A DNA stretch of 64,000 bases from Chloroflexota bacterium. GTDB lineage: Bacteria > Chloroflexota > Dehalococcoidia > UBA2979. The notes beneath the pieces are model-generated. The model made no database searches. It worked only from the letters and a program-made list of their open reading frames with translations, and was not told the DNA's origin. Within the stretch, counting starts at the first letter, position 1; every line of letters begins with the position of its first letter. The DNA lies in NCBI GenBank assembly GCA_009391845.1, contig QWJG01000003.1:1-64000 (forward strand), written 5' to 3'. This document shows positions 54,755 to 63,683 of the stretch, piece after piece. A program made the translations under genes and the position numbers.

Positions 54755-54782
54755 GTGAGGCACGGGGTTTTCCCTGCCTCAC
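54755..54782. promoter_or_regulatory. Hairpin in the divergent rsh/reductase promoter region
   Basis: GTGAGGCA (54755-54762) pairs with TGCCTCAC (54775-54782), and inside them GGG pairs with CCC around a T-rich loop. It lies between divergent starts, so it is more likely an operator or a transcribed leader element than a terminator. Confidence 0.3.
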
Positions 54783-54878
54783 GGGCAGTTCCCGCCCGCC
54801 TGCTCGCGTTCGAGACGGCCTGTCCAGGCTGACGCTGCTACTGTTTTTGCCGGGTGGGAACTCAGCGATGGAGGCTTC

Positions 54879-55439
54879 GTGGGACGGTTGATCTACTCGG
54901 CGATCTGTTCGCTAGACGGATACGTGGCTGACGAGGACGACAACTTCGACTGGGCATTCCCCGGCGAACAGGTCCACGCCTTCATCAACGATCTCCAGCG
55001 TCCGATCGGCACTCACCTGTACGGCCGCCGCCTCTACGAGGTGATGGCCGCCTGGGAGACGATGCACACGCAGCCGGACCAGAACGCGACCGCCCTCGAC
55101 TTCGCGGCGACCTGGCAAGCGGCGGACAAGATCGTCTACTCCACCACGCTGGACGCTGTCTCGACGGCGAATACTCGCCTTGAGCGCCAATTCGACGCGG
55201 CGTCGATCCGCGAACTCAAGGCGACGACCGACCGCGACATCAGTCTCGGCGGGCCGAACCTCGCGGCGCACGCCCTCGCAGGCGGGCTCGTCGACGAGGT
55301 TTCCCTGTTTCTCGCGCCCGTGATCGTCGGCGGCGGCAACCCCGCGCTCCCCGCCGGCCTTCGTCTCGACCTCGAATTGATCGAGGAACGGCGCTTTGAG
55401 AACGGCTTCGTCTACCTCCGCTACCGCCCCACCACCTAG
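54879..55439 (+). CDS. Dihydrofolate reductase-family (RibD C-terminal-like) protein
   Basis: A 186-aa reductase-fold protein. It starts LIYSAICSLDGYVAD, the DHFR/RibD-C signature, with THLYGRRLYEVM, ISLGGPNLAAHAL (cofactor loop) and LFLAPVIVGGGNPALP following. Such stand-alone proteins reduce pterin- or pyrimidine-like compounds, but their substrates are mostly unknown. GTG start with GGAGG 5 nt upstream. It is divergent from rsh. Confidence 0.88.
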   Translation: MGRLIYSAICSLDGYVADEDDNFDWAFPGEQVHAFINDLQRPIGTHLYGRRLYEVMAAWETMHTQPDQNATALDFAATWQAADKIVYSTTLDAVSTANTRLERQFDAASIRELKATTDRDISLGGPNLAAHALAGGLVDEVSLFLAPVIVGGGNPALPAGLRLDLELIEERRFENGFVYLRYRPTT

Positions 55440-55473
55440 CCACGCGCGCTCGACGCTGCGATCGGCGGCTCCG

Positions 55474-55479
55474 TAGACT
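55474..55479 (+). promoter_or_regulatory. -10 box for a leaderless hisS transcript
   Basis: TAGACT ends 6 nt before the hisS ATG with no Shine-Dalgarno between them. Confidence 0.5.
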
Positions 55480-55485
55480 CCTCGG

Positions 55486-56754
55486 ATGGCTGACCTGCGC
55501 GCACCCCGAGGTATGCACGACGTTCTCCCGGAGGACTCGCCGCTCTGGCGGCACATCCGCCGCGCGGCGGAACGCACCGCCGCGCGCTACGACTACCACG
55601 AAATCATCACCCCAATCGTCGAGGACGAGAGTGTGTTCTTGCGCGCGGTTGGCGCGGAGTCGGACATCGGCTCAAAGGAGATGTACTCCTTCGAGGATCG
55701 CGGCGGCGACCGCTTGGCCTTGCGCCCGGAAGGCACTGCCGGCGTCGTTCGCGCTTATGTCGAGCACGGCATGGCCAGCCGCCCGCACCCGCTGCGCTTC
55801 TGGTACTTCGGCCCATTCTTCCGCTACGACCGTCCGCAGGCCGGTCGCTACCGCCAGCTCTGGCAGTTCGGCGTCGAGCTGATCGGCGATCCGACGCCGG
55901 CCGCCGACGTTGAGGTGATGGACCTCCAACGCTCCTTCTACGCCGAGCTGGGGCTCACGGACCTCACGCTGCGCATCAACTCGATCGGTACGCCGGAAAC
56001 GCGCCGCCGTTATGTCGAGGCGCTTCGCGAGCACCTCGCCCCGCACGTCGCCACGCTCTCGAAGGACTCGCAGCGCCGCTTCGAGACCAACGTGCTGCGC
56101 ATCCTCGATTCGAAGGACGACGCCGGACACCCCGCCGTGCAGTCCGCCCCCGCGATCGTCGACTACCTCGACGACGAGGACAGCGCCCACTTCGAGGCAG
56201 TGCGCGGCTACCTGGATGCGCTCGGCATCGCCTACACCTTGGATCCGCGGATCGTCCGAGGGCTGGACTACTACACGCGCACCGTCTGGGAGTTCGAGCC
56301 ACCAGAAGCGGGCGGCCAGTCCACCGTCGGCGCCGGTGGCCGCTATGACGGCCTGATCCAACTGCTCGGTGGTCAGCCGACCCCCGCCGTCGGGTTCGGG
56401 TCCGGCATCGAACGGATCGCGATCAACCTCCGCGATCGCGGTCTGGCCGAGGCAATCGAGGTCGTGCCGGTCGACGCCGTGACGATCCCCCTCGGCGAAG
56501 CGGGCCCGACGGCCGCGCTGAAGCTCGCTTCACGTCTGCGTGAGGCGGGACTTCTCGTGCGCAACGGCACGCCCGGCCGGTCGCTGAAGGCGCAGCTCCG
56601 CAGCGCCGGCAACAGCGGCGCGCGCTACGCGCTCATCCTCGGCGATGGCGAGGCTGCCGAGGGTACCGTGCAACTGAAGCCACTCGCCGCCGAGGGCGAC
56701 CAGCGCGCCCTGCCGGTCGCCGACGTGCCCGCCGCGCTGAAGCGCACCCCCTAG
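55486..56754 (+). CDS. hisS: Histidyl-tRNA synthetase
   Basis: A 422-aa class II synthetase charging tRNA-His. RAPRGMHDVLPEDSPLW (motif 1 region), LRPEGTAGVVRAYVEH, FGPFFRYDRPQAGRYRQLWQ (motif 2), GLDYYTRTVWEF (histidine-binding) and GFGSGIERI (motif 3) are all present. The C-terminal anticodon domain spans about 330-422. Length is normal. Leaderless start inferred from the TAGACT box. Confidence 0.96.
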   Translation: MADLRAPRGMHDVLPEDSPLWRHIRRAAERTAARYDYHEIITPIVEDESVFLRAVGAESDIGSKEMYSFEDRGGDRLALRPEGTAGVVRAYVEHGMASRPHPLRFWYFGPFFRYDRPQAGRYRQLWQFGVELIGDPTPAADVEVMDLQRSFYAELGLTDLTLRINSIGTPETRRRYVEALREHLAPHVATLSKDSQRRFETNVLRILDSKDDAGHPAVQSAPAIVDYLDDEDSAHFEAVRGYLDALGIAYTLDPRIVRGLDYYTRTVWEFEPPEAGGQSTVGAGGRYDGLIQLLGGQPTPAVGFGSGIERIAINLRDRGLAEAIEVVPVDAVTIPLGEAGPTAALKLASRLREAGLLVRNGTPGRSLKAQLRSAGNSGARYALILGDGEAAEGTVQLKPLAAEGDQRALPVADVPAALKRTP

Positions 56755-56956
56755 CCCCCGCGAACGGCGGGCCACGAGGTCGGCAGCGCTCCCACGACGC
56801 CAGCGGTCCTCATCCCTCGGTTTCCTCCCAATACGCTCACGTATGTGCGTTTTCCGGCATCACACCGAAGGATGCGCAACATTTTGGTGACTTGCTGCAA
56901 TGCCCTTGATGAGAACGAACCGCGACCGCGGGCGTCTGGATTCGGCGAGGGTGCAC

Positions 56957-57259
56957 ATGAGAGCTTCATCAACCTGCGTGGTACGCCGCGATGACCAGGT
57001 CGTGCTCCGCGGTTCCGTCGATTTGCAGTCGGGACCCGGTGGCTGGCGCGCCACGGTCATGGTCCTCCGCTCCTTCGCGATCGACGCGCTTCCCGAGGGC
57101 CGTTACGAGATCGAGCTGTCGTCCGGCGTCCACGGGGTTCGCCTGGACAAGGTGCGCGCGGCCACCCGAGAGGTCCGGTTCGTCGGAATCGGTGCGATCC
57201 CGACCGAAGTCATCGATGATGCGCGGGTTCCGCGGAACCCATGGCGACGGCGGGCCTAG
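56957..57259 (+). CDS. Protein of unknown function, 100 aa
   Basis: I do not recognise it. It looks strand-rich with alternating hydrophobic residues (CVVRRDDQVVLRGSVDLQ, ATVMVLRSFAIDALPEGRYE, VRLDKVRAATREVRFVGI) and a basic tail, so it might form a small beta-barrel. GAGGG lies 5 nt before the ATG. An ATG at 56900 in the same frame gives a longer but less protein-like N-terminus. The 200-bp gap before it holds only a short CACGTATGTG inverted repeat near 56836. Confidence 0.5.
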   Translation: MRASSTCVVRRDDQVVLRGSVDLQSGPGGWRATVMVLRSFAIDALPEGRYEIELSSGVHGVRLDKVRAATREVRFVGIGAIPTEVIDDARVPRNPWRRRA

Positions 57260-57314
57260 CCTCCACCGCTCGCCGAACGCGGAGGTTCCCCGAGGTCGTA
57301 CGAGGTGCCGCTGC

Positions 57315-57320
57315 TAGACT
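57315..57320 (+). promoter_or_regulatory. -10 box for a leaderless prfA transcript
   Basis: TAGACT ends 6 nt before the prfA ATG. The intervening CGTTTC cannot serve as a ribosome-binding site. Confidence 0.5.
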
Positions 57321-57326
57321 CGTTTC

Positions 57327-58391
57327 ATGCTGGAACGACTGGCCGAAATCGAAGCGCGCTACCAGGAGCTGACGGATCTTCTCTCTGATCCCGACGTCCT
57401 CGCCGACCACCGTCGGATCGAGGAGATCAGCCGCGAGCGCGCCAGCCTCCAGGTCGTTGTCGACCTCTACCGCGCCTACCGCGAGACCGAATCCGCGCTC
57501 ACCGACGCGCGCGCGCTCCTCGATGACGACGACGCTGAGATGGAGCAACTCGGTCGCGACGAGGAAGCGCGCCTCGCGCCGGAGCTGGAAGACTTGGAGC
57601 AGCAGCTCAAAGTGTCGCTGTTGCCGAAGGATCCGGCGGACGAGCGCAACGTGATCGTCGAGATCCGCTCAGGCGCCGGTGGCGACGAGGCCGGCCTCTT
57701 CGCCGCCGATCTGTTCCGCATGTACCAGCGCTACGCCGAGCGGCGGAACTGGAAGGTCGAGGTCCTCAACACCTCGGCCGCGCACTCCGGCGGCTTCAAG
57801 GAGATCACCTTCGAGTTGACCGGGCAGGGCGCGTTTTCGCGGCTGAAGTACGAATCGGGCGTCCACCGCGTACAGCGCGTGCCCGAGACCGAATCACAGG
57901 GTCGCATCCACACCTCGACGGCGACCGTCGCCGTACTGCCCGAGGTCGACGACATCGACGTCGACATCAACTGGAACGAGGTCCGCATCGACATCTTCCA
58001 TTCAGGTGGCGCCGGTGGTCAGAACGTGAACAAGGTGGCGACGGCCGTGCGCATGACGCACGAACCGACCGGCCTCGTCGTCGTCTGCCAGGACGAACGT
58101 TCGCAGTCCAAGAACCGTGCTCGCGCCGAGTCCGTGCTGCGCGCTCGCATCTACGAGCTGGAGCGCCAGCGTCGCGAGGACGAGGAGTCAGCGGCCCGGC
58201 GCCTGCAAGTGGGCAGCGGCGACCGCGCCGAGAAGATCCGCACGTACAACTTCCCGCAGGACCGGATCACCGATCACCGCGTGAACCTCACGATCCATGG
58301 CATGCCGCGCGTACTGGACGGCGAACTGGACGACCTCATCGAGGCCGTCAGTTCGGACGAAGAAGCGCGGCTGCTCGCCGCTGCCTCCTGA
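57327..58391 (+). CDS. prfA: Peptide chain release factor 1
   Basis: A 354-aa factor that reads UAA and UAG stop codons. The PXT anticodon tripeptide is PET in QRVPETESQGR, a variant also seen in Bacillus. The catalytic GGQ lies in SGGAGGQNVNK, and the N-terminal helical domain spans about 1-100. Its glutamine is the target of PrmC, encoded at 59244, so enzyme and substrate sit together. Confidence 0.97.
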   Translation: MLERLAEIEARYQELTDLLSDPDVLADHRRIEEISRERASLQVVVDLYRAYRETESALTDARALLDDDDAEMEQLGRDEEARLAPELEDLEQQLKVSLLPKDPADERNVIVEIRSGAGGDEAGLFAADLFRMYQRYAERRNWKVEVLNTSAAHSGGFKEITFELTGQGAFSRLKYESGVHRVQRVPETESQGRIHTSTATVAVLPEVDDIDVDINWNEVRIDIFHSGGAGGQNVNKVATAVRMTHEPTGLVVVCQDERSQSKNRARAESVLRARIYELERQRREDEESAARRLQVGSGDRAEKIRTYNFPQDRITDHRVNLTIHGMPRVLDGELDDLIEAVSSDEEARLLAAAS

Positions 58392-58410
58392 TCGCGCACG
58401 GAACCCCCTC

Positions 58411-59247
58411 ATGATTACCAGCACCGCAAACGAGCGGATCCGCGCGATCCGCACCCTCCGCCGCCGCAAGGACCGCGATGAGCGCGGCCTCGCCTACGTC
58501 GAGGGCATCCGCGCCGTGCTCGGGGCAATCGAGGCGGGCGCCGACATCGCGCTGCTCGTGGTGTCGCCCGATCAGCTCAGCAGCGAGCGCGCCCGCGAGG
58601 CCCTGACCACCGCCGAGGCGGCAGGCGTCGAGCGCCTCGATGTGACCGCGAAGGTGTTCGAGTCGATCTCCGATCGCGACGGCCCGCAGGGGCTGGGCGC
58701 AGTGGTGCGACAGCGCTGGCGTTCCCTCAAGACGGTGGAACTGGCCGAGGGCGATCGCTGGATCGCGCTGACCGCGGTGCAGGACCCGGGCAACCTGGGC
58801 ACCGTGCTGCGCACCGCCGACGCGACCGGGGCGGCGGGTGTGATCCTGCTGGAATCCGGCGCCGATCCCTGGGACCGCACGGCGATGCGAGCGAGCACCG
58901 GCGCCGTCTTCACCCAGCACCTCGTGCGTACCGACTGGGCCTCGTTCGCCGAGTGGGCGCGCGCGGCCGGCGCAACCGTGATCGGTGCCACCGACGACGC
59001 GGAGACCTCCTACCGCGACGCCGACTACGGCGCGCGCACCGTCCTGCTGATGGGCAGCGAGCGCGAAGGCCTGAACGGCACCCAACGCCGGTTCTGCGAC
59101 CGGCTGGTCGCGATTCCGATGCGCGGCAGCGTCGACTCGTTGAACCTCGGCGTCGCGGCCTCGCTCGCCCTCTACGAGGTGCTGCACCAGCGCGAGGCCA
59201 CCGCCGACACCGAGACGGGAGCCCCCGTCACCGAGGTGCCCGCGTGA
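58411..59247 (+). CDS. SpoU/TrmH-family RNA 2'-O-methyltransferase
   Basis: A 278-aa knotted (SPOUT) methyltransferase that modifies the 2'-hydroxyl of a tRNA or rRNA nucleotide. The N-terminal substrate-binding domain (about 1-95) precedes motif 1 (AVQDPGNLGTVLRTADATG), motif 2 (LLMGSEREGLN) and motif 3 (IPMRGSVDSLNLGVAASLAL), which form the knot. ATG 58411 was chosen as upstream frames run through prfA. It overlaps prmC by 4 nt (GTGA). Confidence 0.92.
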   Translation: MITSTANERIRAIRTLRRRKDRDERGLAYVEGIRAVLGAIEAGADIALLVVSPDQLSSERAREALTTAEAAGVERLDVTAKVFESISDRDGPQGLGAVVRQRWRSLKTVELAEGDRWIALTAVQDPGNLGTVLRTADATGAAGVILLESGADPWDRTAMRASTGAVFTQHLVRTDWASFAEWARAAGATVIGATDDAETSYRDADYGARTVLLMGSEREGLNGTQRRFCDRLVAIPMRGSVDSLNLGVAASLALYEVLHQREATADTETGAPVTEVPA

Positions 59248-60152
59248 CCGATGGCGGCGCAGCGCCGTCGCGGGTCCGCGATCTGCTCCGGCTCGCCGCG
59301 AATCGGCTGCTCGCCGTCGCCGGTGCCGACGACCTTGATGAGGCCCAGCTCGAGGTGGAATTGCTCTACGGCCGCGCCGCCGGCCTCGATCGCGTGCACG
59401 TACTCGCGGCCGGCGGCGACGCCGTCGATCCGGCGGTCAGCGAGCCCTTCGAGGCCCTCCTGCTGCGCCGGCTGGCGCATGAGCCGCTGGCGTACATCCT
59501 CGGCCAGCGCGAGTTCTACGGCCTGACCTTCGAGGTTGGCGACGGCGCACTCGTGCCACGTCCCGAGACCGAGACTCTGGTGGAGGCAGCCCTCGCAGCG
59601 ATTCGCGAGCACCCGCGCAACCGCCGCCTCGTGCGCGTCGCCGACATCGGGACCGGCACCGGGATCGTCGCGATCGCGGTGGCGCGACATGCGCCCTCGG
59701 TGAAGATGTTCGCCGTCGATGCCTCGACCGCCGCGCTGCAGTGGGCCGGGAAGAACCGCCGCCGCCTCGGGCCGATGGAGCGGGTCGTCCTCCTCACCGG
59801 CGATCTGCTCGCACCGTTGAGCGAGCCGCTCGATGTGTTGCTCGCCAACCTCCCGTACGTCCCCACCGAGGAGTACGAGACGCTCCCCGACGAGATCCGC
59901 GCGCACGAGCCGGAACTGGCCGTCGACGGCGGCGACGATGGACTGGACATCTACCGCCGCTTTGCCGAACAGCTCCCCGCGCATCTCGTCGACGACACCT
60001 ACGCGGTGCTCGTGGAGATCGGCGCCGGGCAGGCCTTGTTCGCCGAAGACATCCTTCTCGATGCCCTCGGACGCCCGACCAACGCCGAGGTGCGAACGCA
60101 CCGCGACCTGCGCGGCATCCGGCGCGTGGTCGAGGTCCGCGTCGGCTACTGA
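59244..60152 (+). CDS. prmC: Release-factor glutamine methyltransferase PrmC
   Basis: A 302-aa class I methyltransferase that N5-methylates the GGQ glutamine of RF1 and RF2. After an N-terminal helical domain (1-100), LVRVADIGTGTGIVAIAVA is motif I. The usual NPPY substrate motif reads NLPY (ANLPYVPTEEY), a variation that keeps the aromatic tyrosine. ELAVDGGDDGLDIYRR and VLVEIGAGQA complete the fold. Start is the GTG of a GTGA overlap; a longer frame is rejected because family homology begins near here. Confidence 0.92.
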   Translation: MTDGGAAPSRVRDLLRLAANRLLAVAGADDLDEAQLEVELLYGRAAGLDRVHVLAAGGDAVDPAVSEPFEALLLRRLAHEPLAYILGQREFYGLTFEVGDGALVPRPETETLVEAALAAIREHPRNRRLVRVADIGTGTGIVAIAVARHAPSVKMFAVDASTAALQWAGKNRRRLGPMERVVLLTGDLLAPLSEPLDVLLANLPYVPTEEYETLPDEIRAHEPELAVDGGDDGLDIYRRFAEQLPAHLVDDTYAVLVEIGAGQALFAEDILLDALGRPTNAEVRTHRDLRGIRRVVEVRVGY

Positions 60153-60240
60153 CGCCAGACCACCGCTCGCTCGCAATCTGTCGGGAACCGCACCCCTTGC
60201 CGAGTCGTTATGACAAGGCACCCCCGAGGAGCGTGCCGCG

Positions 60241-61131
60241 ATGCGACAGACCGCCCGCCGATACCTGCCTCGTCCGATCCGCCTCGCCGTCGCGCTGCTC
60301 AGGCGCGCCGCCGCCGACGCGCTGGCGGGCTACCGATTCGCCTCGAGTCGCGCCGGCATCGAGGGCTTCGTCCAGCCGTTCAGACGGTATGCGCTGCCGC
60401 TCCGGGTCTATCCGGGACAAGAAGCGGTCGCCGAGGCAAAACGCCGCAACTCCCTGATCCTCGCGGCCGCGCTGGACGGCACAGTCGTCGGTCCGGGTGA
60501 GGTCTGGTCGCTGTGGCGGTTCGCCGGCGCACGGACACGCCGAAAGGGCTACGGCGAAGCCGCCGCGATCGTCGACGGCGAACTCACGACCTCGGTCGGC
60601 GGCGCGACCTGCCTGGTCTCGACGGTGATCTTCAACGCGGGGCTGATCGCGGGCCTCGACGTCGTCGAGCGAACGCAGCACTCGGTCGATACCTACGGAG
60701 AACGCCGCTACTTCGAACTCGGACGCGACGCCACGATCGAGTACGGGTACCTCGATCTGCGCTTTGCCAATCCGTATCCCTACCCGCTCCGCCTCACGGT
60801 GACGGTTGAGCCGGACGAGGTCCGCGCGGCGTTTCACGCGCCCGCGCATCGCCCGATCGACGTCCTGGTCGAGGTGCGCGTCGATCGCTCCAACCCCTCG
60901 GTGATCCGCACCGAGACCATCCAGACGACCCGGGGCACGATGCTCCCGACGCGCCGCTGGATCGGGCATTCCAGCTACCGAGTGCCGGTGTCAGCCCCAG
61001 CGACCGCCCGGACAACTGGGCGCGGTATCCAGAGCCTGACGAGCAATGGCGCAGCCCGCGACGGAGTGCCATCGTCCCGCGGGAATCCGACGTTCGGCAG
61101 CGGGCACGTCGCGGTGGGGCCGCTACCGTGA
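60241..61131 (+). CDS. VanW-family protein
   Basis: A 296-aa protein with the VanW domain, often near vancomycin-resistance or cell-wall genes but of unknown biochemical role. The core is LVLAAALDGTVVGPGEVWSL-like (about 75-95), GYGEAAAIVDGELTTSVGGATC (about 102-123), and VERTQHS with Y in ERRYFELGRDATIEYGYLDL. The N-terminus is basic with no signal peptide. GAGGAG lies 9 nt before the ATG. The last 60 residues are Ser/Gly/Pro-rich. Its end overlaps the start of an alternative flavodoxin frame by a few bases. Confidence 0.9.
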   Translation: MRQTARRYLPRPIRLAVALLRRAAADALAGYRFASSRAGIEGFVQPFRRYALPLRVYPGQEAVAEAKRRNSLILAAALDGTVVGPGEVWSLWRFAGARTRRKGYGEAAAIVDGELTTSVGGATCLVSTVIFNAGLIAGLDVVERTQHSVDTYGERRYFELGRDATIEYGYLDLRFANPYPYPLRLTVTVEPDEVRAAFHAPAHRPIDVLVEVRVDRSNPSVIRTETIQTTRGTMLPTRRWIGHSSYRVPVSAPATARTTGRGIQSLTSNGAARDGVPSSRGNPTFGSGHVAVGPLP

Positions 61132-61184
61132 AATCGCCCGGCGGCGCCGGCCCACGGCGCCCGGGCGCTACCGGGAGGTGCAGC

Positions 61185-61733
61185 ATGACCCGCGCACTCG
61201 TCGTCTTCGAATCCATGTACGGCAATAACCAGCAGCTAGCCGCCGCGATCGCCGATGGCGTGCGATCCGCCGGCGGCCTGGCAGAGGTCCTCGAGGTGAG
61301 CGACGCTCCACGCGCGCTGCCGGCAGACGTGTCGCTGCTACTCGTCGGTGCTCCAAACCACGCGACCGGGCTGCCGCATCAATCAGGTCGAACGAGCGCC
61401 GCGAAAGAGACCGATCAACCGCTGGTCTCGAGCGGGATCGGGTTGCGCGAGTGGTTCGACCAACTCGAGAAGCCCCCGCATGCCGTGAGCGCGGCCGGAT
61501 GGGATACCCGGCTCACCAAGCCGCGCTTCCTGCGCTTCCTCGATCGCGCGTCCCGCGGCATCGAGCAGCGCCTCCGCCGTCGAGGGCTGCGGATCGTCGT
61601 CCGCGCGGAGCACTTCTACGTGACCGGCACCACCGGTCCGCTCGCCGACGGCGAGCTAGACCGCGCGCGCCAGTGGGGGACCGCACTCGCCTCGTACGTC
61701 ACGACCTCGGAACCAGCGCGGTCGGAACGGTAG
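61185..61733 (+). CDS. Flavodoxin-like protein
   Basis: A 182-aa FMN-binding domain protein. RALVVFESMYGNNQQLAAAI (about 3-22) is the phosphate-binding loop, and LLLVGAPNHATGLP binds the ring. It is longer than short-chain flavodoxins, with basic RASRGIEQRLRRRGLRIVVR in the second half, and may act as an electron carrier or quinone reductase subunit. The ATG at 61185 has GGGAGGTG upstream. The family match starts there. Confidence 0.88.
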   Translation: MTRALVVFESMYGNNQQLAAAIADGVRSAGGLAEVLEVSDAPRALPADVSLLLVGAPNHATGLPHQSGRTSAAKETDQPLVSSGIGLREWFDQLEKPPHAVSAAGWDTRLTKPRFLRFLDRASRGIEQRLRRRGLRIVVRAEHFYVTGTTGPLADGELDRARQWGTALASYVTTSEPARSER

Positions 61734-61757
61734 GCCGCTCGTCGCCGTGATCACAGA

Positions 61758-62141
61758 ATGAGGTTCAACCGCTCGGTGCTGGTCACGGCACTGCTGGCCG
61801 AGAAGGTCGTGCAGCACGCCTTCATCACCTGGGGCTTCACGACGGACCGCTTCGATCTCCGGGCGGACGCGCCGTTCGACCACCGCTGGTTCGCGGTCAG
61901 CGGTGGCGTCGTCGCGATCCTCTTCGCGGTCGCCCTCGCTGGCAAGCTCCGTCGCGCCCGCTGGCATGCCCCGCTCTACGCGGGCCTCGCTGCCTTCGAT
62001 ATCGCCGGGGAGTTCGTCTACCAGGGTGGCCCGAGGATCGTCATCACGGTGTCGCTGCTCGTCGCAACGGTGTTGTTCGTCGCGGGCGTCCGTGAGATCC
62101 GTCGACCCGCGACCCAGGCGCTACCCGCCGAGGATCCGTGA
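61758..62141 (+). CDS. Four-helix membrane protein of unknown function
   Basis: A 127-aa protein with four hydrophobic segments (about 7-25, 45-64, 73-92 and 95-112). Short charged loops (RADAPFDHRW, KLRRARWH) separate them. No family recognised. The ATG has no obvious ribosome-binding site and lies 24 bp after the flavodoxin stop, so it is probably on the same transcript. A bidirectional terminator follows. Confidence 0.65.
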   Translation: MRFNRSVLVTALLAEKVVQHAFITWGFTTDRFDLRADAPFDHRWFAVSGGVVAILFAVALAGKLRRARWHAPLYAGLAAFDIAGEFVYQGGPRIVITVSLLVATVLFVAGVREIRRPATQALPAEDP

Positions 62142-62155
62142 TTTCCGGACAGCAA

Positions 62156-62182
62156 ACGGGCCGGGGATGTCCCCCGGCCCGT
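62156..62182. terminator. Bidirectional terminator
   Basis: An 11-bp GC-rich stem (62156-62166 with 62172-62182) closes a 5-nt loop between the convergent membrane-protein gene and guaB3. It lies 14 bp after the one stop and 35 bp after the other. No U-tract. Confidence 0.7.
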
Positions 62183-62217
62183 CGTGTGCCGATAGCGGAG
62201 GGGCCTGAGCCCGAGGC

Positions 62218-63435
62218 CTAGACGCCCGCCGGGCGGGTCTGCGCAATCTGGTAAATCTTGCCCTCGGTCTTGATCGACGGCGCGATTATCATTCGTGCGT
62301 CGTGGAACTCCTGGATCGTCCGCGCCCCGCACGTCGCCATCGACGTAGTGAGCGCACCAACGAGGTTTTCCGTACCGTTCGTCTGAGAAGTCGGCCCGAA
62401 CAGCAACTTCTCCACCGTGTGCGTCTGTCCCACCTCGACGCGCACCCCCCGAGGCAGCGCGGAGTGCGGCGTCGCCATTCCCCAGTGGAATCCGCGGCCG
62501 GGTGCACCCTCGCAACTTGCGAACGGCGACCCGATCATCACGGCGTCGGCGCCGGCGCAGATCGACTTCGACACGTCGCCGCCGGTGCGCAGGCCGCCGT
62601 CGGTGATGATCGGGACGTAGCGACCGGTGCGCTCGAAGTAGACGTCGCGCGCGTAAGCCGTCTCGATGGTCGCGCTGACCTGCGGCATGCCGATGCCGAG
62701 CACCTCGCGCGAGGTGCAGGCCGCGCCCGGACCGACGCCGACGAGCACGCCGTGGACGCCGGTGTCCATCAGCTCCAGCGTCGCCTGGAAGTCGACGGTG
62801 TTGCCGACGAGGATCGGCACCCCGTCCATCTGCCGCACCAGCTCATCGAGCCGGAGCCCCTTGAGCGAGCTGGAGACGTGGCGCGCGGTGGTGACGGTGG
62901 AGGCGACGACGAAGTAATCCGTGCCGGCGTCCTTGGTGATCGGGGCGAACTTCTTGGTGTTCTGTGGGGTGCCCGCAACGATCGCGATGCCGCCGCCGGC
63001 CTTGATCTCTTCGACGCGTTGGCCGACCAGGTGCTCCTTGACCGGCTCGCTGTAGATCCGCTGGATCGTGGCGGTCGCCTGATCGATCGAGGCGGCGGCG
63101 ATCTCCTCGAGGACCGCGTCCGCATCCTCGTAGCGCGTCCACACGCCATCGAGGTTGAGAACGGCCAGTCCGCCGAGCTGGGTCATCCGGATCGCGAACT
63201 TCGGATCGACCACCCCATCCATCGAGGATGCAATGATCGGGGTGCGGAACGTGTGCTCCCCGAGCGTGAACGTCGGTTCCACCAGCTCCGGGTTCGTCGT
63301 CACGGCTCCGGGCACGATTGCCACATCGTCGAAGCCATAGCTGTGATCGAGCTGCTTCGGTCGCGCTGCCATGCGCTCCAGTTCCTCACTGCTCGTCGCG
63401 GTCGTCGTCGGTCGATCCAGTACCAAGGTCCCCAC
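62218..63435 (-). CDS. GuaB3-type IMP dehydrogenase family protein
   Basis: A 405-aa TIM-barrel protein of the IMPDH/GMP reductase superfamily. The catalytic cysteine is C240 in GVGPGAACTSREVLGIGMPQ. IASSMDGV (about 68-75), IITDGGLRTGGDVSKSICAG (about 275-295) and GSPFASCEGAPGRG bind substrate and cofactor. The CBS domains of ordinary GuaB are absent, and the length matches the GuaB3 class described in actinobacteria and cyanobacteria. It oxidises IMP to XMP or is a related enzyme. The start is GTG directly after AAGGG; a TTG downstream is a possible alternative. Two hairpins lie upstream. Confidence 0.88.
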   Translation of the reverse strand: MGTLVLDRPTTTATSSEELERMAARPKQLDHSYGFDDVAIVPGAVTTNPELVEPTFTLGEHTFRTPIIASSMDGVVDPKFAIRMTQLGGLAVLNLDGVWTRYEDADAVLEEIAAASIDQATATIQRIYSEPVKEHLVGQRVEEIKAGGGIAIVAGTPQNTKKFAPITKDAGTDYFVVASTVTTARHVSSSLKGLRLDELVRQMDGVPILVGNTVDFQATLELMDTGVHGVLVGVGPGAACTSREVLGIGMPQVSATIETAYARDVYFERTGRYVPIITDGGLRTGGDVSKSICAGADAVMIGSPFASCEGAPGRGFHWGMATPHSALPRGVRVEVGQTHTVEKLLFGPTSQTNGTENLVGALTTSMATCGARTIQEFHDARMIIAPSIKTEGKIYQIAQTRPAGV

Positions 63436-63447
63436 CCCTTAAACGCA

Positions 63448-63507
63448 GGAACCCCTCGGATGAGGGGTCCCGTCAAAACGCGTGCTGCGCCCCTCCACGA
63501 ATGGAGG
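63448..63507 (-). promoter_or_regulatory. Structured leader of guaB3
   Basis: On the minus strand two hairpins precede the start. CCTCCA-TTCG-TGGAGG spans 63492-63507. GGACCCCT pairs with AGGGGTTCC (one bulge) at 63448-63470. The same CCCCT could instead pair with the AAGGGG before the GTG start (63435-63440), so the two states are mutually exclusive. I do not recognise a known riboswitch. The region 63508-63683 shows no gene. Confidence 0.4.
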
Positions 63508-63683
63508 AAGCGAAATTGGAATACTTCATCGCCATGGGCATGACCCCGCCATTGGTCACGAACCATCGAAAAGATATTCGACTTAGGTTGCCACCGCCCG
63601 CAGCGTTGGTCAAACCGTACCGATCAAGAACGTAAACACATCTGACGGATTGTCAGTGATATCCGGTCCACGAGGACTCGACG

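Noticed and set aside
57840..57905. PET instead of PAT in the release factor anticodon tripeptide
   Set aside because: PET is a normal variant of the PXT motif, as in Bacillus RF1.
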